DNA of 64,000 nt from Bifidobacterium breve (GCA_945878865.1 CAMCUD010000022.1:1-64000), one strand, 5' to 3'; positions 17,492-26,364 are shown, counted from the stretch's first letter. Notes: generated from the letters alone by a model not told the origin. Translations and numbers: made by a program.

Positions 17492-19185
17492 GTGTACAGC
17501 TCCTCGATCTGGTCGGCGTACTTGGCCGCGATGGGGGCGCGGCGCAGCTTCATCGTGGGGGTCAGCTCGTCGCCGCCCGGGACCCAGTCGCCCTCGACGA
17601 CGTGGTGGCGCTTGACCTGCTCGACCCGCGAGAGCCGCGCGTTCGCGGCCTCGATGCCCGCGGCGATCTGCGCGCGGACCTCCGGGTCGCAGCTGAGCGC
17701 GGCGACGTCGCCGGGCTTGCCGTGGGCCGGACCCCAGGCGGCGCACGCGTCGGGGTCGAGCACGACGAGCGCGGTGTTGAACGGCCGCGCGTCGCCGATG
17801 ACGGCGACCTGGCCGATCAGCGGGTGGGCGCTCTTCATCACCGACTCGATCGCCGACGGCGACATGTTCTTGCCGGCCGCGTTGATGATGAGCTCCTTCT
17901 TGCGGTCGACGATCCACAGGTAGCCGTCCCCGTCGATCCGCCCGACGTCGCCGGTGTGCAGCCACCCGTCGGCGTCGACGGTCTCGGCGGTCGCGTCCGG
18001 GCGTCCGTGGTAGCCGGCCATCAGCGACGGGCCGCGCAGCAGCACCTCGCCGTCGTCGGCGAGCCGGATCTCGTTGCCGGGCAGCGGCAGGCCGACGCTG
18101 CCCACACGCGGGCGGTCCGGCGGCACGGCCGTGCCGCAGGCGGCGCACTCGGTCATGCCCCACAGCTCGGAGACGGGCAGCCCGATGGCGTGGAAGAACG
18201 TCGTCACGTCGGGCGGGGTCGGGGCCGAGCCGGTGTTCAGCGCACGCGCTTCGTCGAGCCCCAGCGCGGTGCGCAGCGGGGCGAACGCGGCGGCGTCGAG
18301 CGCGTCGACGCGGCGCGCGAGCTCCTCGGGGACGGGCCGTCCGGCCTGGCGCAGCTCGAGCTCCTCGGTGGCGGTGGTCAGGGCCGCAGCGAAGCGCTCG
18401 GCGGCCTCCGGGCCGGCGGCGGCGACCTTCGCCTCGACGCCGGCCTTGAGCTTCTCCCACACCCGTGGGACCGCGAAGAACCACGTCGGGCGCACGGCCG
18501 CGAGCGCGTCGCCGATGCGCTTCGGGTCGGCGAGGGTCGTGACCTCGCTCCCGCCGATGACCGGCAGGTAGTAGTGCGCGCCACGCTCGGCGATGTGCGC
18601 CGCGGGCAGCCACGAGATGACCCGCCCGGGGCCGTCCTCGAGGCCGAGCATCGCGCCGAGGTTGCGCATCCCGGCGAGCACGGCGCGATGCGTGAGCTCG
18701 ACGCCCTTCGGCGGACCCGTCGTTCCCGACGTGTAGATGATCGTCAGCAGCTCGTCGGGGTCGCGGGGCCGCGTCGCATCGAACCCGGGCAGCGAGGCCT
18801 CGTCGAGGGCGTCGACGAAGATCACATCCGCGGCGACGTCCCCGCGCAGCAGCACCGGGTCGGCGATGAGCAGGCGGATGTCGGCGTCGCACAGGACGTG
18901 TGCGATCTGCTCCGGCGACGACGTCGCGTAGATGCTCACCGGCACCGCGCCGAGGAGGAGGATCGCGAGATCGGCGACGTAGAACTCGGGGCGGTTGGGG
19001 AGCAGCAAGCCGACGGCGTCCCCGGCGCGGATGCCGCGCGCGTGCAGCCCGCCGGCGAGTGCGGTGGCGCGGTCGCGCAGCTGCGCGCGCGTGATGCGGA
19101 CCGTGTCCTCGAGGTCGCGGACGAACAGCCGGTCAGGGCCGGCGGCGACCGTGGCGTCGAAGGCGTCGAGGAGATGCTCGGACAT
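17488..19185 (-). CDS. AMP-dependent acyl-CoA ligase
   Basis: A 565-aa ANL-superfamily enzyme that activates a carboxylic acid with ATP and CoA. The AMP-binding motif is YTSGTTGPPKG, followed by GMTECAACG, DGWLHTGDVG and the hinge DRKKELIINAAGKN. It resembles the FadD15-like long-chain ligases of actinobacteria. GAAGGAG stands directly against the ATG at 19185. The gene precedes and overlaps the Baeyer-Villiger-type monooxygenase and follows an alpha/beta hydrolase by 67 nt, which suggests that it activates the acid released by ester hydrolysis. Confidence 0.88.
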   Translation of the reverse strand: MSEHLLDAFDATVAAGPDRLFVRDLEDTVRITRAQLRDRATALAGGLHARGIRAGDAVGLLLPNRPEFYVADLAILLLGAVPVSIYATSSPEQIAHVLCDADIRLLIADPVLLRGDVAADVIFVDALDEASLPGFDATRPRDPDELLTIIYTSGTTGPPKGVELTHRAVLAGMRNLGAMLGLEDGPGRVISWLPAAHIAERGAHYYLPVIGGSEVTTLADPKRIGDALAAVRPTWFFAVPRVWEKLKAGVEAKVAAAGPEAAERFAAALTTATEELELRQAGRPVPEELARRVDALDAAAFAPLRTALGLDEARALNTGSAPTPPDVTTFFHAIGLPVSELWGMTECAACGTAVPPDRPRVGSVGLPLPGNEIRLADDGEVLLRGPSLMAGYHGRPDATAETVDADGWLHTGDVGRIDGDGYLWIVDRKKELIINAAGKNMSPSAIESVMKSAHPLIGQVAVIGDARPFNTALVVLDPDACAAWGPAHGKPGDVAALSCDPEVRAQIAAGIEAANARLSRVEQVKRHHVVEGDWVPGGDELTPTMKLRRAPIAAKYADQIEELYT

Positions 19186-19252
19186 CTCCTTCGATGCTGG
19201 ACGCCGCCGGGCGGAATGGCGTGTGTCGCGGCGACAGCGTTTCGCGCAGGGG

Positions 19253-20062
19253 CTAGGCCGCCGCGCCAGCGGGTGAGCGCGCGCCGACGGCGAGCGTCCG
19301 GGCCACGAGCGCGGGGTTGTCCCACGTCGGCACGTGGCCGACGCCGCGCAGCGTCACGTGCCGCGCGCGCGGGTACAGGCGGCGCGCGCGGTTGGCCTGG
19401 CGCGGGATGAGCAGGTGGTCGTGCTGCGCCCACGCGATCGTCACCGGCACACCCTCGAGGGCGTCGGCCGGTGGCGGGACGAGCGCGTCGAACGCCGCCA
19501 GCGTCGCGGGGAACGCGTCGCTGCCGCCGAGGCCGTCGAGCGTTGCGCGGGCCTCCTCGGCCGGCATCTTCCACGGCGTGTGCATGAGCTGGCCGGCGAG
19601 CGCCGCACGGCCCACGCCGGTGCCGGCGAGCGGCGCGAGCGCAGCGCCGGCGTGGCGGACGAGCGTGTACGAGCTCGTCAGGCTGAGCTGGCAGAAGCGC
19701 AGCTCGCGCCGGTTCCAGAAGCCGGCGGGCGACAGCGCGGTGGCGCTGCGCGCCTTGCCGCGGGCGGCGAGCTCCAGCGCGAGCGCCCCGCCCATCGAGT
19801 TGCCGCCGACGTGCGGCCGCTCCCAGCCGAGCTCGTGCTCGACGAAGTCCGTGATCGCGTCGGCGAGGGCGGCGACGGTTGGCCGGATGCCCGCCGGCAG
19901 CGGGGCCGAGGCGCCGAACCCGGGCGCGTCGATGGCGACCACGTCGAAGCCGTCGGCCACGAGCGCGTCGGTCACGGGGATCCATGCGCGGTGGCTGTGG
20001 CCGATGCCGTGGATGAGCAGCAGCGGCTCGCCCTCTCCTGCGCGGACGTAGTGCAGCGTCAT
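19253..20062 (-). CDS. Alpha/beta hydrolase
   Basis: A 269-aa hydrolase of the single-domain alpha/beta fold. The oxyanion strand is LLLIHGIGHSHRAW; the nucleophile elbow is GGNSMGG; an acidic residue lies in AWAQHDHLLIP and the His in GVGHVPTWDNP. There is no signal peptide, so it acts in the cytoplasm. It is the first gene of a minus-strand run with acyl-CoA ligase and monooxygenase, which fits hydrolysis of the ester or lactone made by the monooxygenase. That link is inferred from context. Confidence 0.82.
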   Translation of the reverse strand: MTLHYVRAGEGEPLLLIHGIGHSHRAWIPVTDALVADGFDVVAIDAPGFGASAPLPAGIRPTVAALADAITDFVEHELGWERPHVGGNSMGGALALELAARGKARSATALSPAGFWNRRELRFCQLSLTSSYTLVRHAGAALAPLAGTGVGRAALAGQLMHTPWKMPAEEARATLDGLGGSDAFPATLAAFDALVPPPADALEGVPVTIAWAQHDHLLIPRQANRARRLYPRARHVTLRGVGHVPTWDNPALVARTLAVGARSPAGAAA

Positions 20063-20094
20063 GGCGCCGACGGTATCCGCCGCTCCCCGCCGAG

Positions 20095-20143
20095 GGGGTG
20101 TGTCCCCGAACGTGCGTCTGGCGCGCGCTTGGGGTCACACCCC
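20095..20143. repeat. 49-bp palindromic repeat, copy 2 (divergent core)
   Basis: A 49-bp palindrome with ends GGGGTGTGTCCCC (20095-20107) and GGGGTCACACCCC (20131-20143), one mismatch between arms. The core differs from the other copies but length and ends agree. It follows the stop of the minus-strand secreted protein by 2 bp, a terminator position. Confidence 0.65.
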
Positions 20144-20145
20144 AG

Positions 20146-22020
20146 TCACGTGACGGTGATCGTCAGCGGCTGGGTGACCTTCGCGCCGCCGCCGGCGGGG
20201 GTGAACACCGCGGTGAGCTTGAGCTTGCCCTTCCTCGCGAACCGCACCTTGAAGGCCGCGACGCCCTGCTTCACGGCGACCGGCTTGGCGAAGCGCTTCG
20301 TCCCGCGGCGCAGCTCGACCTTGCCCGGGGCGGGGACCTTGACCTTCAGCGTCGCCTTCCGGCCGTGCTTGAACGAGGCCCCGACGAGCGTGAGCGTGAC
20401 CTTCGGCGCGGTCGTCGTCTTCGGCGGCGGCGCGGTGAGGATGATCGGCCCGCCGCCTCCCGAGAGCGGTGGGTCGCCGGAGGCGATCACGCAGACGGAG
20501 CGCTTCGAGCGCTTGCCGCCCAGCGTGGAGTAGCCGAACACCGCCTCGCCGGCGGCCACCGCGCTCGTGAACGCGGCGGACGCGTCGCCGTTGCCCGCGT
20601 CGTCGGTCGTGACGTCCTTCAGCCCGGCGAACCGCGCGCCGGCGTCCTCGGTGTCGCACGCCGGGGCCGCGTACCAGAGGACGCGGTACGTGGTCTTCGG
20701 CCCGTCGGCCACGGTGCCCGTCACCGCCCCGGTCGTCGCCGACCCGGGGTTCGGCGGCTTGGGCACCGTGCTGTCGCCGCCGGTCGTGGGCGGCGGTGGG
20801 ACCGTGTCCTTGTAGACGGTCACGTCGGCGGTCGCGGTCGCCTTCTGATCCGTCGACCCCGAGGTCGGGCTGCGCCAGACAGCCTGGCCGCGAAGCGTCG
20901 AGAGCGGCGGGGTCAGCGCGTCGCCGGTGATCTTCCCGGTGGCGGTGACCGACTCGCCCGGCAGCAGGGTCTTGCCGCTGATGCCCGCGTCGTCGCTGAC
21001 GTAGGAGATGCCGACCGAGGTCCCGGCCGGGCGCGCGAACGTCCCGGCCTGGAACCCGGCGGACTGCACCGCGCCGCCGGTGGCCGTCGCCTTCAGGGTC
21101 ACCGTGCGGGACTGGCCGAGCAGGATCGAGGGGCCGCCGACGTCCAGGGTCGCGGTGAGCGTCCCTCGCGCCCGCGGCGTGACGGTCCGGGTGATGTCGC
21201 TCTCGGCGACGTTGACCGTCTGCGCGACCCAGTTCTCCTGGGCGGGCGGGATCGCGGCGGGCCCCGCCTCTCCGCGCTGGAACGGGCTGAACAGGATCTT
21301 CCACGACGAGTTGGCCGGCAGCGGCATCCGCCACTGCGGATCCTTGCCCGGCGTGAGCGTGCCCGTCGCCTTGATGCAGTCGGCGGTGGTCGCGGTCGTC
21401 GAGAAGATCGTCGACGCCTCGACGCACGAGCCCCAGGTCGGCGTCGTGCCGGAGCGGACGGCGTACGCGATGCCGGCGGGCCAGTTCGTGGCGCCGCTGG
21501 AGTTGAACTGCACCCACCGCCACTTCGGCCGCGCGTAGAACCCGTAGCCCTGCTTGGCCTGGATGGTCGTGCTGCCGATCTGGTTGGCCGCGACGATCGT
21601 CTGCCAGAAGTCGCCGTCGATCCCGATGCCGCGCGGTCGGTAGACGAACGTGCAGAACGTCTTCTCGGCGGTGCAGCCGTCGGTGATCTGGACGGGCGCG
21701 GAGAGGTGTCCCGCGGGGATCGTGAACTTCCACGCGACGTTCGAGTACAGGCAGATGTGGAAGGCGTCGGGCACGCAGCCCTCCGGGAAGGCCACCCCGA
21801 ACGGCGGGTTGGGGTTCTGCGGCGCGCCGATCGTCACCGTCTCGTCGACGGCGACCGTCCGCAGCGTCGAGCTGGAGACCGTGCCGTAGACGGGATCGCA
21901 GCCCGCGACCTCGTAGAAGCACGTCGGCGCCGGCGGCGTGTCGGCCTGCGCCGGGACGGCCAGGGCGCTCGCGGTCAGCAGCGACAGCAGGACGGCGCGA
22001 AGCACCAGACGGGTGACCAT
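20146..22020 (-). CDS. Secreted protein with C-terminal Ig-like domain
   Basis: A 624-aa exported protein of unknown function. Signal peptide about 1-26 (ending AQA). The N-terminal part contains several Cys residues and alternating beta-type sequence. A Pro/Thr-rich linker lies near residues 400-425, a second one (about 525-538) is rich in Pro, Lys and Thr, and the last about 85 residues form a basic Ig-like repeat (VTLTLVGASFKHGRKATLKV). This last module resembles the terminal domain of the RTX-like protein at 9077. No catalytic motif is seen; a surface or matrix role is a guess. Confidence 0.65.
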   Translation of the reverse strand: MVTRLVLRAVLLSLLTASALAVPAQADTPPAPTCFYEVAGCDPVYGTVSSSTLRTVAVDETVTIGAPQNPNPPFGVAFPEGCVPDAFHICLYSNVAWKFTIPAGHLSAPVQITDGCTAEKTFCTFVYRPRGIGIDGDFWQTIVAANQIGSTTIQAKQGYGFYARPKWRWVQFNSSGATNWPAGIAYAVRSGTTPTWGSCVEASTIFSTTATTADCIKATGTLTPGKDPQWRMPLPANSSWKILFSPFQRGEAGPAAIPPAQENWVAQTVNVAESDITRTVTPRARGTLTATLDVGGPSILLGQSRTVTLKATATGGAVQSAGFQAGTFARPAGTSVGISYVSDDAGISGKTLLPGESVTATGKITGDALTPPLSTLRGQAVWRSPTSGSTDQKATATADVTVYKDTVPPPPTTGGDSTVPKPPNPGSATTGAVTGTVADGPKTTYRVLWYAAPACDTEDAGARFAGLKDVTTDDAGNGDASAAFTSAVAAGEAVFGYSTLGGKRSKRSVCVIASGDPPLSGGGGPIILTAPPPKTTTAPKVTLTLVGASFKHGRKATLKVKVPAPGKVELRRGTKRFAKPVAVKQGVAAFKVRFARKGKLKLTAVFTPAGGGAKVTQPLTITVT

Positions 22021-22062
22021 CGCGTGATGGTCCCCCAGCGAGGGGAGATCGCCAAACGCCCG

Positions 22063-22677
22063 CTACGCAGCGGTGCGTACTGTCGCGGCGAGCACCTTGG
22101 CGGCCTGATCGGCGAGCGCCATGATCCGGTCGACCGGGTAGTCGTCGGGGTCGGTGAGGACGAGCCGAGCGGCGTGCTCGGAGACACCCTGGGCGACGTG
22201 GACGACGAGGTCGATGTCGACGAGCTCCGGATCGACCCCCTCACGCCGCAGTCCCGCGGTCAGCGCGGCGGCAAGCTGCGCGCGGACGTCGGCGCGGTCA
22301 CGCGCCAGGCGCTCGTGGAGCGACCCCGGCGTGCCCTCGACGGGGACGAGCGTGAGCCGCCACGTCAGCGGCGCGCCGGCCACCGCCTCGAGGTAGCCGC
22401 GCAGCCCGTCGGCGATGACCTCGAGCAGCGGCCGCTCGTCCGACGCCTTGGGCAGCACCGCGGCGAGCTGCTCCAGCGCCCGCGCGTGCTCGCGATCCAG
22501 CAGGGCGTTGAGCAATCCGGGCAGGTCGTGGAAGTGGCCGTAGACGATCGGGCGGGTGATGCCGGCGGCCTTCGCGACCGCATCGATCGACACGCCCGTG
22601 AACCCCTCGCGGGAGATGAGTTCCAGTGTGGTGTCGAGGAGCTGCTCGCGGCGCTGCTCGGCGGTCATCCGTGCCAT
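22063..22677 (-). CDS. TetR-family regulator 1
   Basis: A 204-aa repressor. The helix-turn-helix lies at about residues 26-50 (VSIDAVAKAAGITRPIVYGHF), and the C-terminal part is the usual helical ligand domain. It is divergent from the monooxygenase/SDR operon starting at 22758, and the shared 80-bp region has matched half-sites overlapping a good promoter, so it most likely represses that operon and itself. The ligand is unknown; a substrate of the monooxygenase is plausible. Confidence 0.87.
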   Translation of the reverse strand: MARMTAEQRREQLLDTTLELISREGFTGVSIDAVAKAAGITRPIVYGHFHDLPGLLNALLDREHARALEQLAAVLPKASDERPLLEVIADGLRGYLEAVAGAPLTWRLTLVPVEGTPGSLHERLARDRADVRAQLAAALTAGLRREGVDPELVDIDLVVHVAQGVSEHAARLVLTDPDDYPVDRIMALADQAAKVLAATVRTAA

Positions 22678-22680
22678 GCC

Positions 22681-22739
22681 TTGACATTCTAGTTACACCG
22701 ACGTAACTTACGCAACCGCAAGTTACGGCAGTGCAACTT
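22681..22739 (+). promoter_or_regulatory. Promoter and TetR operator of the monooxygenase/SDR operon
   Basis: TTGACA (22681-22686), a 17-nt spacer and TAACTT (22704-22709) form a near-consensus promoter. Overlapping it, GTAACTT (22703-22709) and AAGTTAC (22720-22726) form a 24-bp inverted repeat, with extra half-sites AGTTAC at 22691 and GCAACTT at 22733. The arrangement is typical of a repressor that blocks RNA polymerase. Confidence 0.7.
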
Positions 22740-22757
22740 CCCCGCAAGGACCCGACC

Positions 22758-24266
22758 GTGTACTCCACCCTCACCCCGGACCACGACATCGTCGTCGTGG
22801 GCAGCGGCTTCGCCGGCCTCGGCATGGCGATCCGCCTCCAGCAGGAGGGCCGCACCGACCTCCTCGTCCTCGAGCAGGGCGACAGCGTCGGCGGCACCTG
22901 GCGCGACAACGACTACCCCGGCTGCGCGTGTGACGTGCCGAGCCACCTGTACTCGTTCTCGTTCGCGCAGAACCCCGACTGGTCGCGCACGTTCTCGCCG
23001 CAGGCCGAGATCCGCGACTACATCGAGCGCACCGCCGACCAGTTCGGCATGCGGGAGAAGATCCGCTTCAACAGCCGGCTGACCGCCGCGACGTGGGACG
23101 AGGACGCCCGCCTCTGGCGCCTGGAGGTCAACGGCGGGGAGACGACCGTCACCGCACGCGTGGTCATCGGCGGCCTGGGACCGCTCAACCGCCCGTCGTA
23201 CCCGAAAGTCGCCGGCCGCGACGACTTCGCCGGGACGGCGTTTCACTCGATGCACTGGGACCACGATCACGACCTGCGCGGCAAGCGCGTCGCGGTCATC
23301 GGCACCGGTGCCAGCGCGATCCAGTTCATCCCCGAGGTGGCCAAGGACGCCGCCGCCGTCGACGTCTACCAGCGCACCGCGCCGTGGGTCCTGCCCAAGC
23401 CCGACCGTCCCGTGCGCCCGCGCGTGCGCGCACTCTTCCGCCACGTCCCCGGGCTGCTCAGCGCCTACCGCGCGTGGATCTACGCGCGCCTGGAGGCCCG
23501 GGTCATCGCCTTCGACCACCCGCGGTTCGCGGTGTTCGGCGAGCGCCTGGCTCGGAGCTACGCGGCGCGCAAGATCCAGGACCCGGAGCTGCTGGAGAAG
23601 GTCATTCCCGACTACCGGATGGGCTGCAAGCGCGTCCTGCTCTCCAACAACTACCTGCGCGCCCTGGCCAAGGACCACGTCGACGTCATCACCACCGGCA
23701 TCGACGCGATCACCCCGGCGGGCATCCGCACCGCCGACGGCACCGAGCGCGCGTACGACACGATCATCTACGGCACCGGCTTCAAGGTCACCGAGCCGTA
23801 CTCGGAGATCGCGTTCACCGGGCGCGACGGCGTCGACCTCGCGGAGAAGTGGACCCGCGAGGGAACGCACGCACACAAGGGCGCGACGATCGACGGGTTC
23901 CCCAACCTGTTCCTGCTCGTCGGCCCGAACACCGGGCTGGGGCACAACTCGATCATCTACATGATCGAGTCGCAGATCACGTACGTGCTCGACGCGCTGA
24001 ACCAGATGGATACGCGGGGTGCGGTGGCCGTCGACGTCACGCCGGCGGCGATCACCGCCTACAACGACGAGCTCCAGCAGCGCCTCGCCGGCACGGTCTG
24101 GCAGTCGGGCGGCTGCGCGTCCTACTACCAGGACGAGCACGGCGTCAACCGCGCGATCTGGCCCGGGCACACCTACACGTTCCGTCGCCTCGTCCGCGAG
24201 TTCGACACGCCGAACTACGAGCTGATCCCCGCCGCCGTCCCGGCCGCCACGCCGGTCGCCGGCTGA
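22758..24266 (+). CDS. Flavin-containing (Baeyer-Villiger-type) monooxygenase 2
   Basis: A 502-aa FAD/NADPH monooxygenase. FAD motif GSGFAGLGMA near residue 15, complete Baeyer-Villiger fingerprint FAGTAFHSMHWD, NADPH motif GTGASAIQF and the late GPNTGLGHNS. Such enzymes convert ketones to esters or lactones. The GTG at 22758 is chosen because AAGGA lies 7 nt upstream and family proteins start close to the first beta strand; an alternative GTG is at 22731. It is followed after 20 nt by an SDR and regulated by the divergent TetR protein. Confidence 0.87.
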   Translation: MYSTLTPDHDIVVVGSGFAGLGMAIRLQQEGRTDLLVLEQGDSVGGTWRDNDYPGCACDVPSHLYSFSFAQNPDWSRTFSPQAEIRDYIERTADQFGMREKIRFNSRLTAATWDEDARLWRLEVNGGETTVTARVVIGGLGPLNRPSYPKVAGRDDFAGTAFHSMHWDHDHDLRGKRVAVIGTGASAIQFIPEVAKDAAAVDVYQRTAPWVLPKPDRPVRPRVRALFRHVPGLLSAYRAWIYARLEARVIAFDHPRFAVFGERLARSYAARKIQDPELLEKVIPDYRMGCKRVLLSNNYLRALAKDHVDVITTGIDAITPAGIRTADGTERAYDTIIYGTGFKVTEPYSEIAFTGRDGVDLAEKWTREGTHAHKGATIDGFPNLFLLVGPNTGLGHNSIIYMIESQITYVLDALNQMDTRGAVAVDVTPAAITAYNDELQQRLAGTVWQSGGCASYYQDEHGVNRAIWPGHTYTFRRLVREFDTPNYELIPAAVPAATPVAG

Positions 24267-24286
24267 CCCACCGAGGAGACACCACC

Positions 24287-25222
24287 ATGGGTTCCTACGA
24301 CGTCAACGGGCGCACCGTGTTCATCACGGGCGCGGCCCGTGGCATCGGCGCCGAGAGCGCCCGGCGCCTGCACGCCAAGGGCGCGAACGTCGCGCTGGTC
24401 GGCCTCGAGCCCGAGCGGCTCGAGGCGCTCGCCGCCGAGCTCGGCGACCGCGCGTTCGCCGTCGAGGCGGACACGACGGACGTCGCTGCGCTCGACCGCG
24501 CGGTCGCGGCGGTCGTCGAGCGCTTCGGCGGCATCGACGTGGCGATCGCCAACGCGGGCATCCAGCGGTCGGGCACCGTGCTCACCGGCGACCCCGACGC
24601 GATCGAGCGCACGATCGAGGTCAACCTCCTCGGCGTGTGGCGCACCGACCGCGCGGTCCTGCCCCACATCATCGAACGCAAGGGCTATCTGCTGAACATC
24701 GCGTCGCTGTCGGCGATCAGCCACGCGCCGCTGATGTCGGCCTACACCGCGTCGAAGGCGGGCGTGGAGGCGTTCACCGACGCGCTGCGGATCGAGACCT
24801 CGCCGACCGGGGCGAAGATCGGCTGCGCGTACTTCGGCTTCATCGACACGGACATCGTCCGCGGCTCGTTCGCGCAGCCGTCGGCGCAGCGGATGCGCGG
24901 CCTCATGCCGGGGTTCGTCGCCAAGCCGGCGCCGCTGTCGCAGGCGATCGACGCGATCGAGAAGGGCGTCGAGCGCCGGTCTGCGCGCGTGTGGGCGCCG
25001 CGGTTCGTCGGCCCGCTCATGGCGATTCGCGGGATCGCGCAGCCGCTGACCGAGTGGCAGATGATGCGGTTCGGGCGCAAGGACATCGCCGAGGCGGTCC
25101 GCCTCGCCGATCCGAAGACCGGTGCGGACCGCCCCGAGGATCCGTTGCTCGGCGCGTCGTCGCTGGCGGTCACGCCGCCGGAGGACGCAGCAGCGACTGC
25201 GCCCGAGGCCGCGCAGGTCTGA
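24287..25222 (+). CDS. Short-chain dehydrogenase/reductase 1
   Basis: A 311-aa NAD(P)-dependent SDR. The cofactor motif is TGAARGIG (about 14-21), NANAG is present as IANAGI, and the catalytic residues are the Ser in NIASLSAIS and YTASK. A C-terminal extension of about 60 residues ends in an Ala/Pro-rich tail. GAGGAG precedes the ATG. In the same operon as the Baeyer-Villiger-type monooxygenase, it could make the ketone from an alcohol. Its 3' end overlaps the convergent membrane-protein gene by 53 bp. Confidence 0.87.
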   Translation: MGSYDVNGRTVFITGAARGIGAESARRLHAKGANVALVGLEPERLEALAAELGDRAFAVEADTTDVAALDRAVAAVVERFGGIDVAIANAGIQRSGTVLTGDPDAIERTIEVNLLGVWRTDRAVLPHIIERKGYLLNIASLSAISHAPLMSAYTASKAGVEAFTDALRIETSPTGAKIGCAYFGFIDTDIVRGSFAQPSAQRMRGLMPGFVAKPAPLSQAIDAIEKGVERRSARVWAPRFVGPLMAIRGIAQPLTEWQMMRFGRKDIAEAVRLADPKTGADRPEDPLLGASSLAVTPPEDAAATAPEAAQV

Positions 25223-25802
25223 CCGGCTCGCTGCGGGGCGCCGGCGCCGCGGGAGCGGCCGGCGCCTTCGCCTTCTCGCTGCCCGACAGCCGCACGATGA
25301 GCAGCGTCAGGGCGGGGAGGACGACGATCGCCATCGACGCGAGGAACCACGGCGCGCCCGCATCGGTGCCCGCCCCGAGGGCGTGGCCGACGCTCAGCAC
25401 CCAGGCCAGCGCGGTGAACCGGTGCAGCCGGCGCCACCGCGCCGCGCCGATGCGGTCCTTGACGTAGTAGGACGCGCCAAGCGCGAGCAGCGTCCACGCG
25501 GCGATGATCCCCAGGCCCGTCCAGAACGGGGCGTAGTCCCCGGCGAACGGGACGAGGATGTCGCCCAGGCTCGGATGCAGCCACGGGTCGAGCAGGAGCA
25601 CGAACGCGTGCAGCGCGATCGCCGCGAGCGTCGCCAGCGCGAGACCCTCGTGGATCGCGCGCAGCTCCGCGGTGCGTGTCTTGACGGCCTTCAACCCGAT
25701 GAGCAGGCCGGCGGTGACGGCGGCGCTGGAGCACACCATCGCGGCGATGCCCGCGGCGCGGCTCGTCACCCAGAAGGCGGTGGTGTCGGCGAGGATCGAC
25801 AT
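25170..25802 (-). CDS. Ferric-reductase-like transmembrane protein
   Basis: A 210-aa membrane protein with five or six hydrophobic segments and paired histidines in RAIHEGLAL, IALHAFVLL, RRLHRFTAL and SVGHALGAG, as expected for heme b ligands in ferric-reductase-like/cytochrome b561-like domains. A Pro/Ala/Arg-rich cytosolic tail follows. It lacks FAD and NADPH domains, so a partner must supply electrons. The start codon overlaps the stop of the upstream gene, so the acidic single-span protein encoded there is the likely partner. Confidence 0.7.
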   Translation of the reverse strand: MSILADTTAFWVTSRAAGIAAMVCSSAAVTAGLLIGLKAVKTRTAELRAIHEGLALATLAAIALHAFVLLLDPWLHPSLGDILVPFAGDYAPFWTGLGIIAAWTLLALGASYYVKDRIGAARWRRLHRFTALAWVLSVGHALGAGTDAGAPWFLASMAIVVLPALTLLIVRLSGSEKAKAPAAPAAPAPRSEPVRPARPRAQSLLRPPAA

Positions 25803-26152
25803 CAGGACACCGAGGTGGTCGGGGCCGAGATCGACGACCCGCCGCTGTCGTCGTCGGAGGCCTGGCCGTCGGACTCGTGGTCGTCGTCGCTGAGGACCTG
25901 CGTCGCCTGGTCGATCCAGGACGACTCGTCGGTCCCCGCTTCGACCTGGCCGGAGGCCGCCTGCGCGGTGCGCCCGGCGTCCTCGTGCTGCTGGTACAGA
26001 ACCGCCGCGAGCGCGAGGACGAAGCTCGCCCCGCCGGCGGCCAGCGCGCGGTTGCGGATCCGCCGCAGACGCGCCTTCATCTCGGCGAGGCGCCGGGCGC
26101 CCTCGGCGCGGGCCCGTTCGGGGTCGGGGGGTGCAGTGGACATGGTCGACAT
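25802..26152 (-). CDS. Small single-span membrane protein with acidic outer tail
   Basis: A 116-aa protein: a basic helical N-terminus (about 10-37), one transmembrane helix (about 38-53, [17 protein letters not shown]) and a C-terminal half rich in Asp, Ser and Glu with no Cys or His cluster. I do not recognise the family. The upstream ATG is given; a second in-frame ATG lies 9 nt later. It is translationally coupled to the ferric-reductase-like gene, so it may be an accessory subunit. Confidence 0.6.
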   Translation of the reverse strand: MSTMSTAPPDPERARAEGARRLAEMKARLRRIRNRALAAGGASFVLALAAVLYQQHEDAGRTAQAASGQVEAGTDESSWIDQATQVLSDDDHESDGQASDDDSGGSSISAPTTSVS

Positions 26153-26240
26153 GGTGCCGTCGCCGGGTAAAGGTCAAGCAACGGAAACCTGGGAGAACGC
26201 TGAGCGTCGAAAAACCCCCAGTTACGGGGATCTGCTTGCT

Positions 26241-26276
26241 ACGCTCCCGCTCGTACGAACACCCGGGCGGGAGCGT
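26241..26276 (+). promoter_or_regulatory. 5' leader hairpin 1 of the cold-shock gene
   Basis: ACGCTCCCG (26241-26249) and CGGGAGCGT (26268-26276) form a perfect 9-bp stem. Structured leaders that refold at low temperature are known for cspA-type mRNAs; whether this leader does so is inferred. Confidence 0.45.
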
Positions 26277-26307
26277 CCGGGCAAAGCAGTGTGAGGCGCC
26301 CGCAGTC

Positions 26308-26324
26308 GTTGCCCTTGAGGCAAC
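26308..26324 (+). promoter_or_regulatory. 5' leader hairpin 2 of the cold-shock gene
   Basis: GTTGCC and GGCAAC close a 5-nt CTTGA loop about 40 nt upstream of the cold-shock ATG. It is compact and could be part of the leader that controls translation. Confidence 0.45.
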
Positions 26325-26364
26325 CCTCCGCGTTCGCAGTGCACTCGACCGTGGAGGATCCACA

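Noticed and set aside
20098-22692. An 864-codon plus-strand frame opposite the secreted Ig-like protein and TetR 1
   Set aside because: Arg/Asp/Gly/Ala-rich shadow with no recognisable domain. The minus strand has a signal peptide and a TetR protein.
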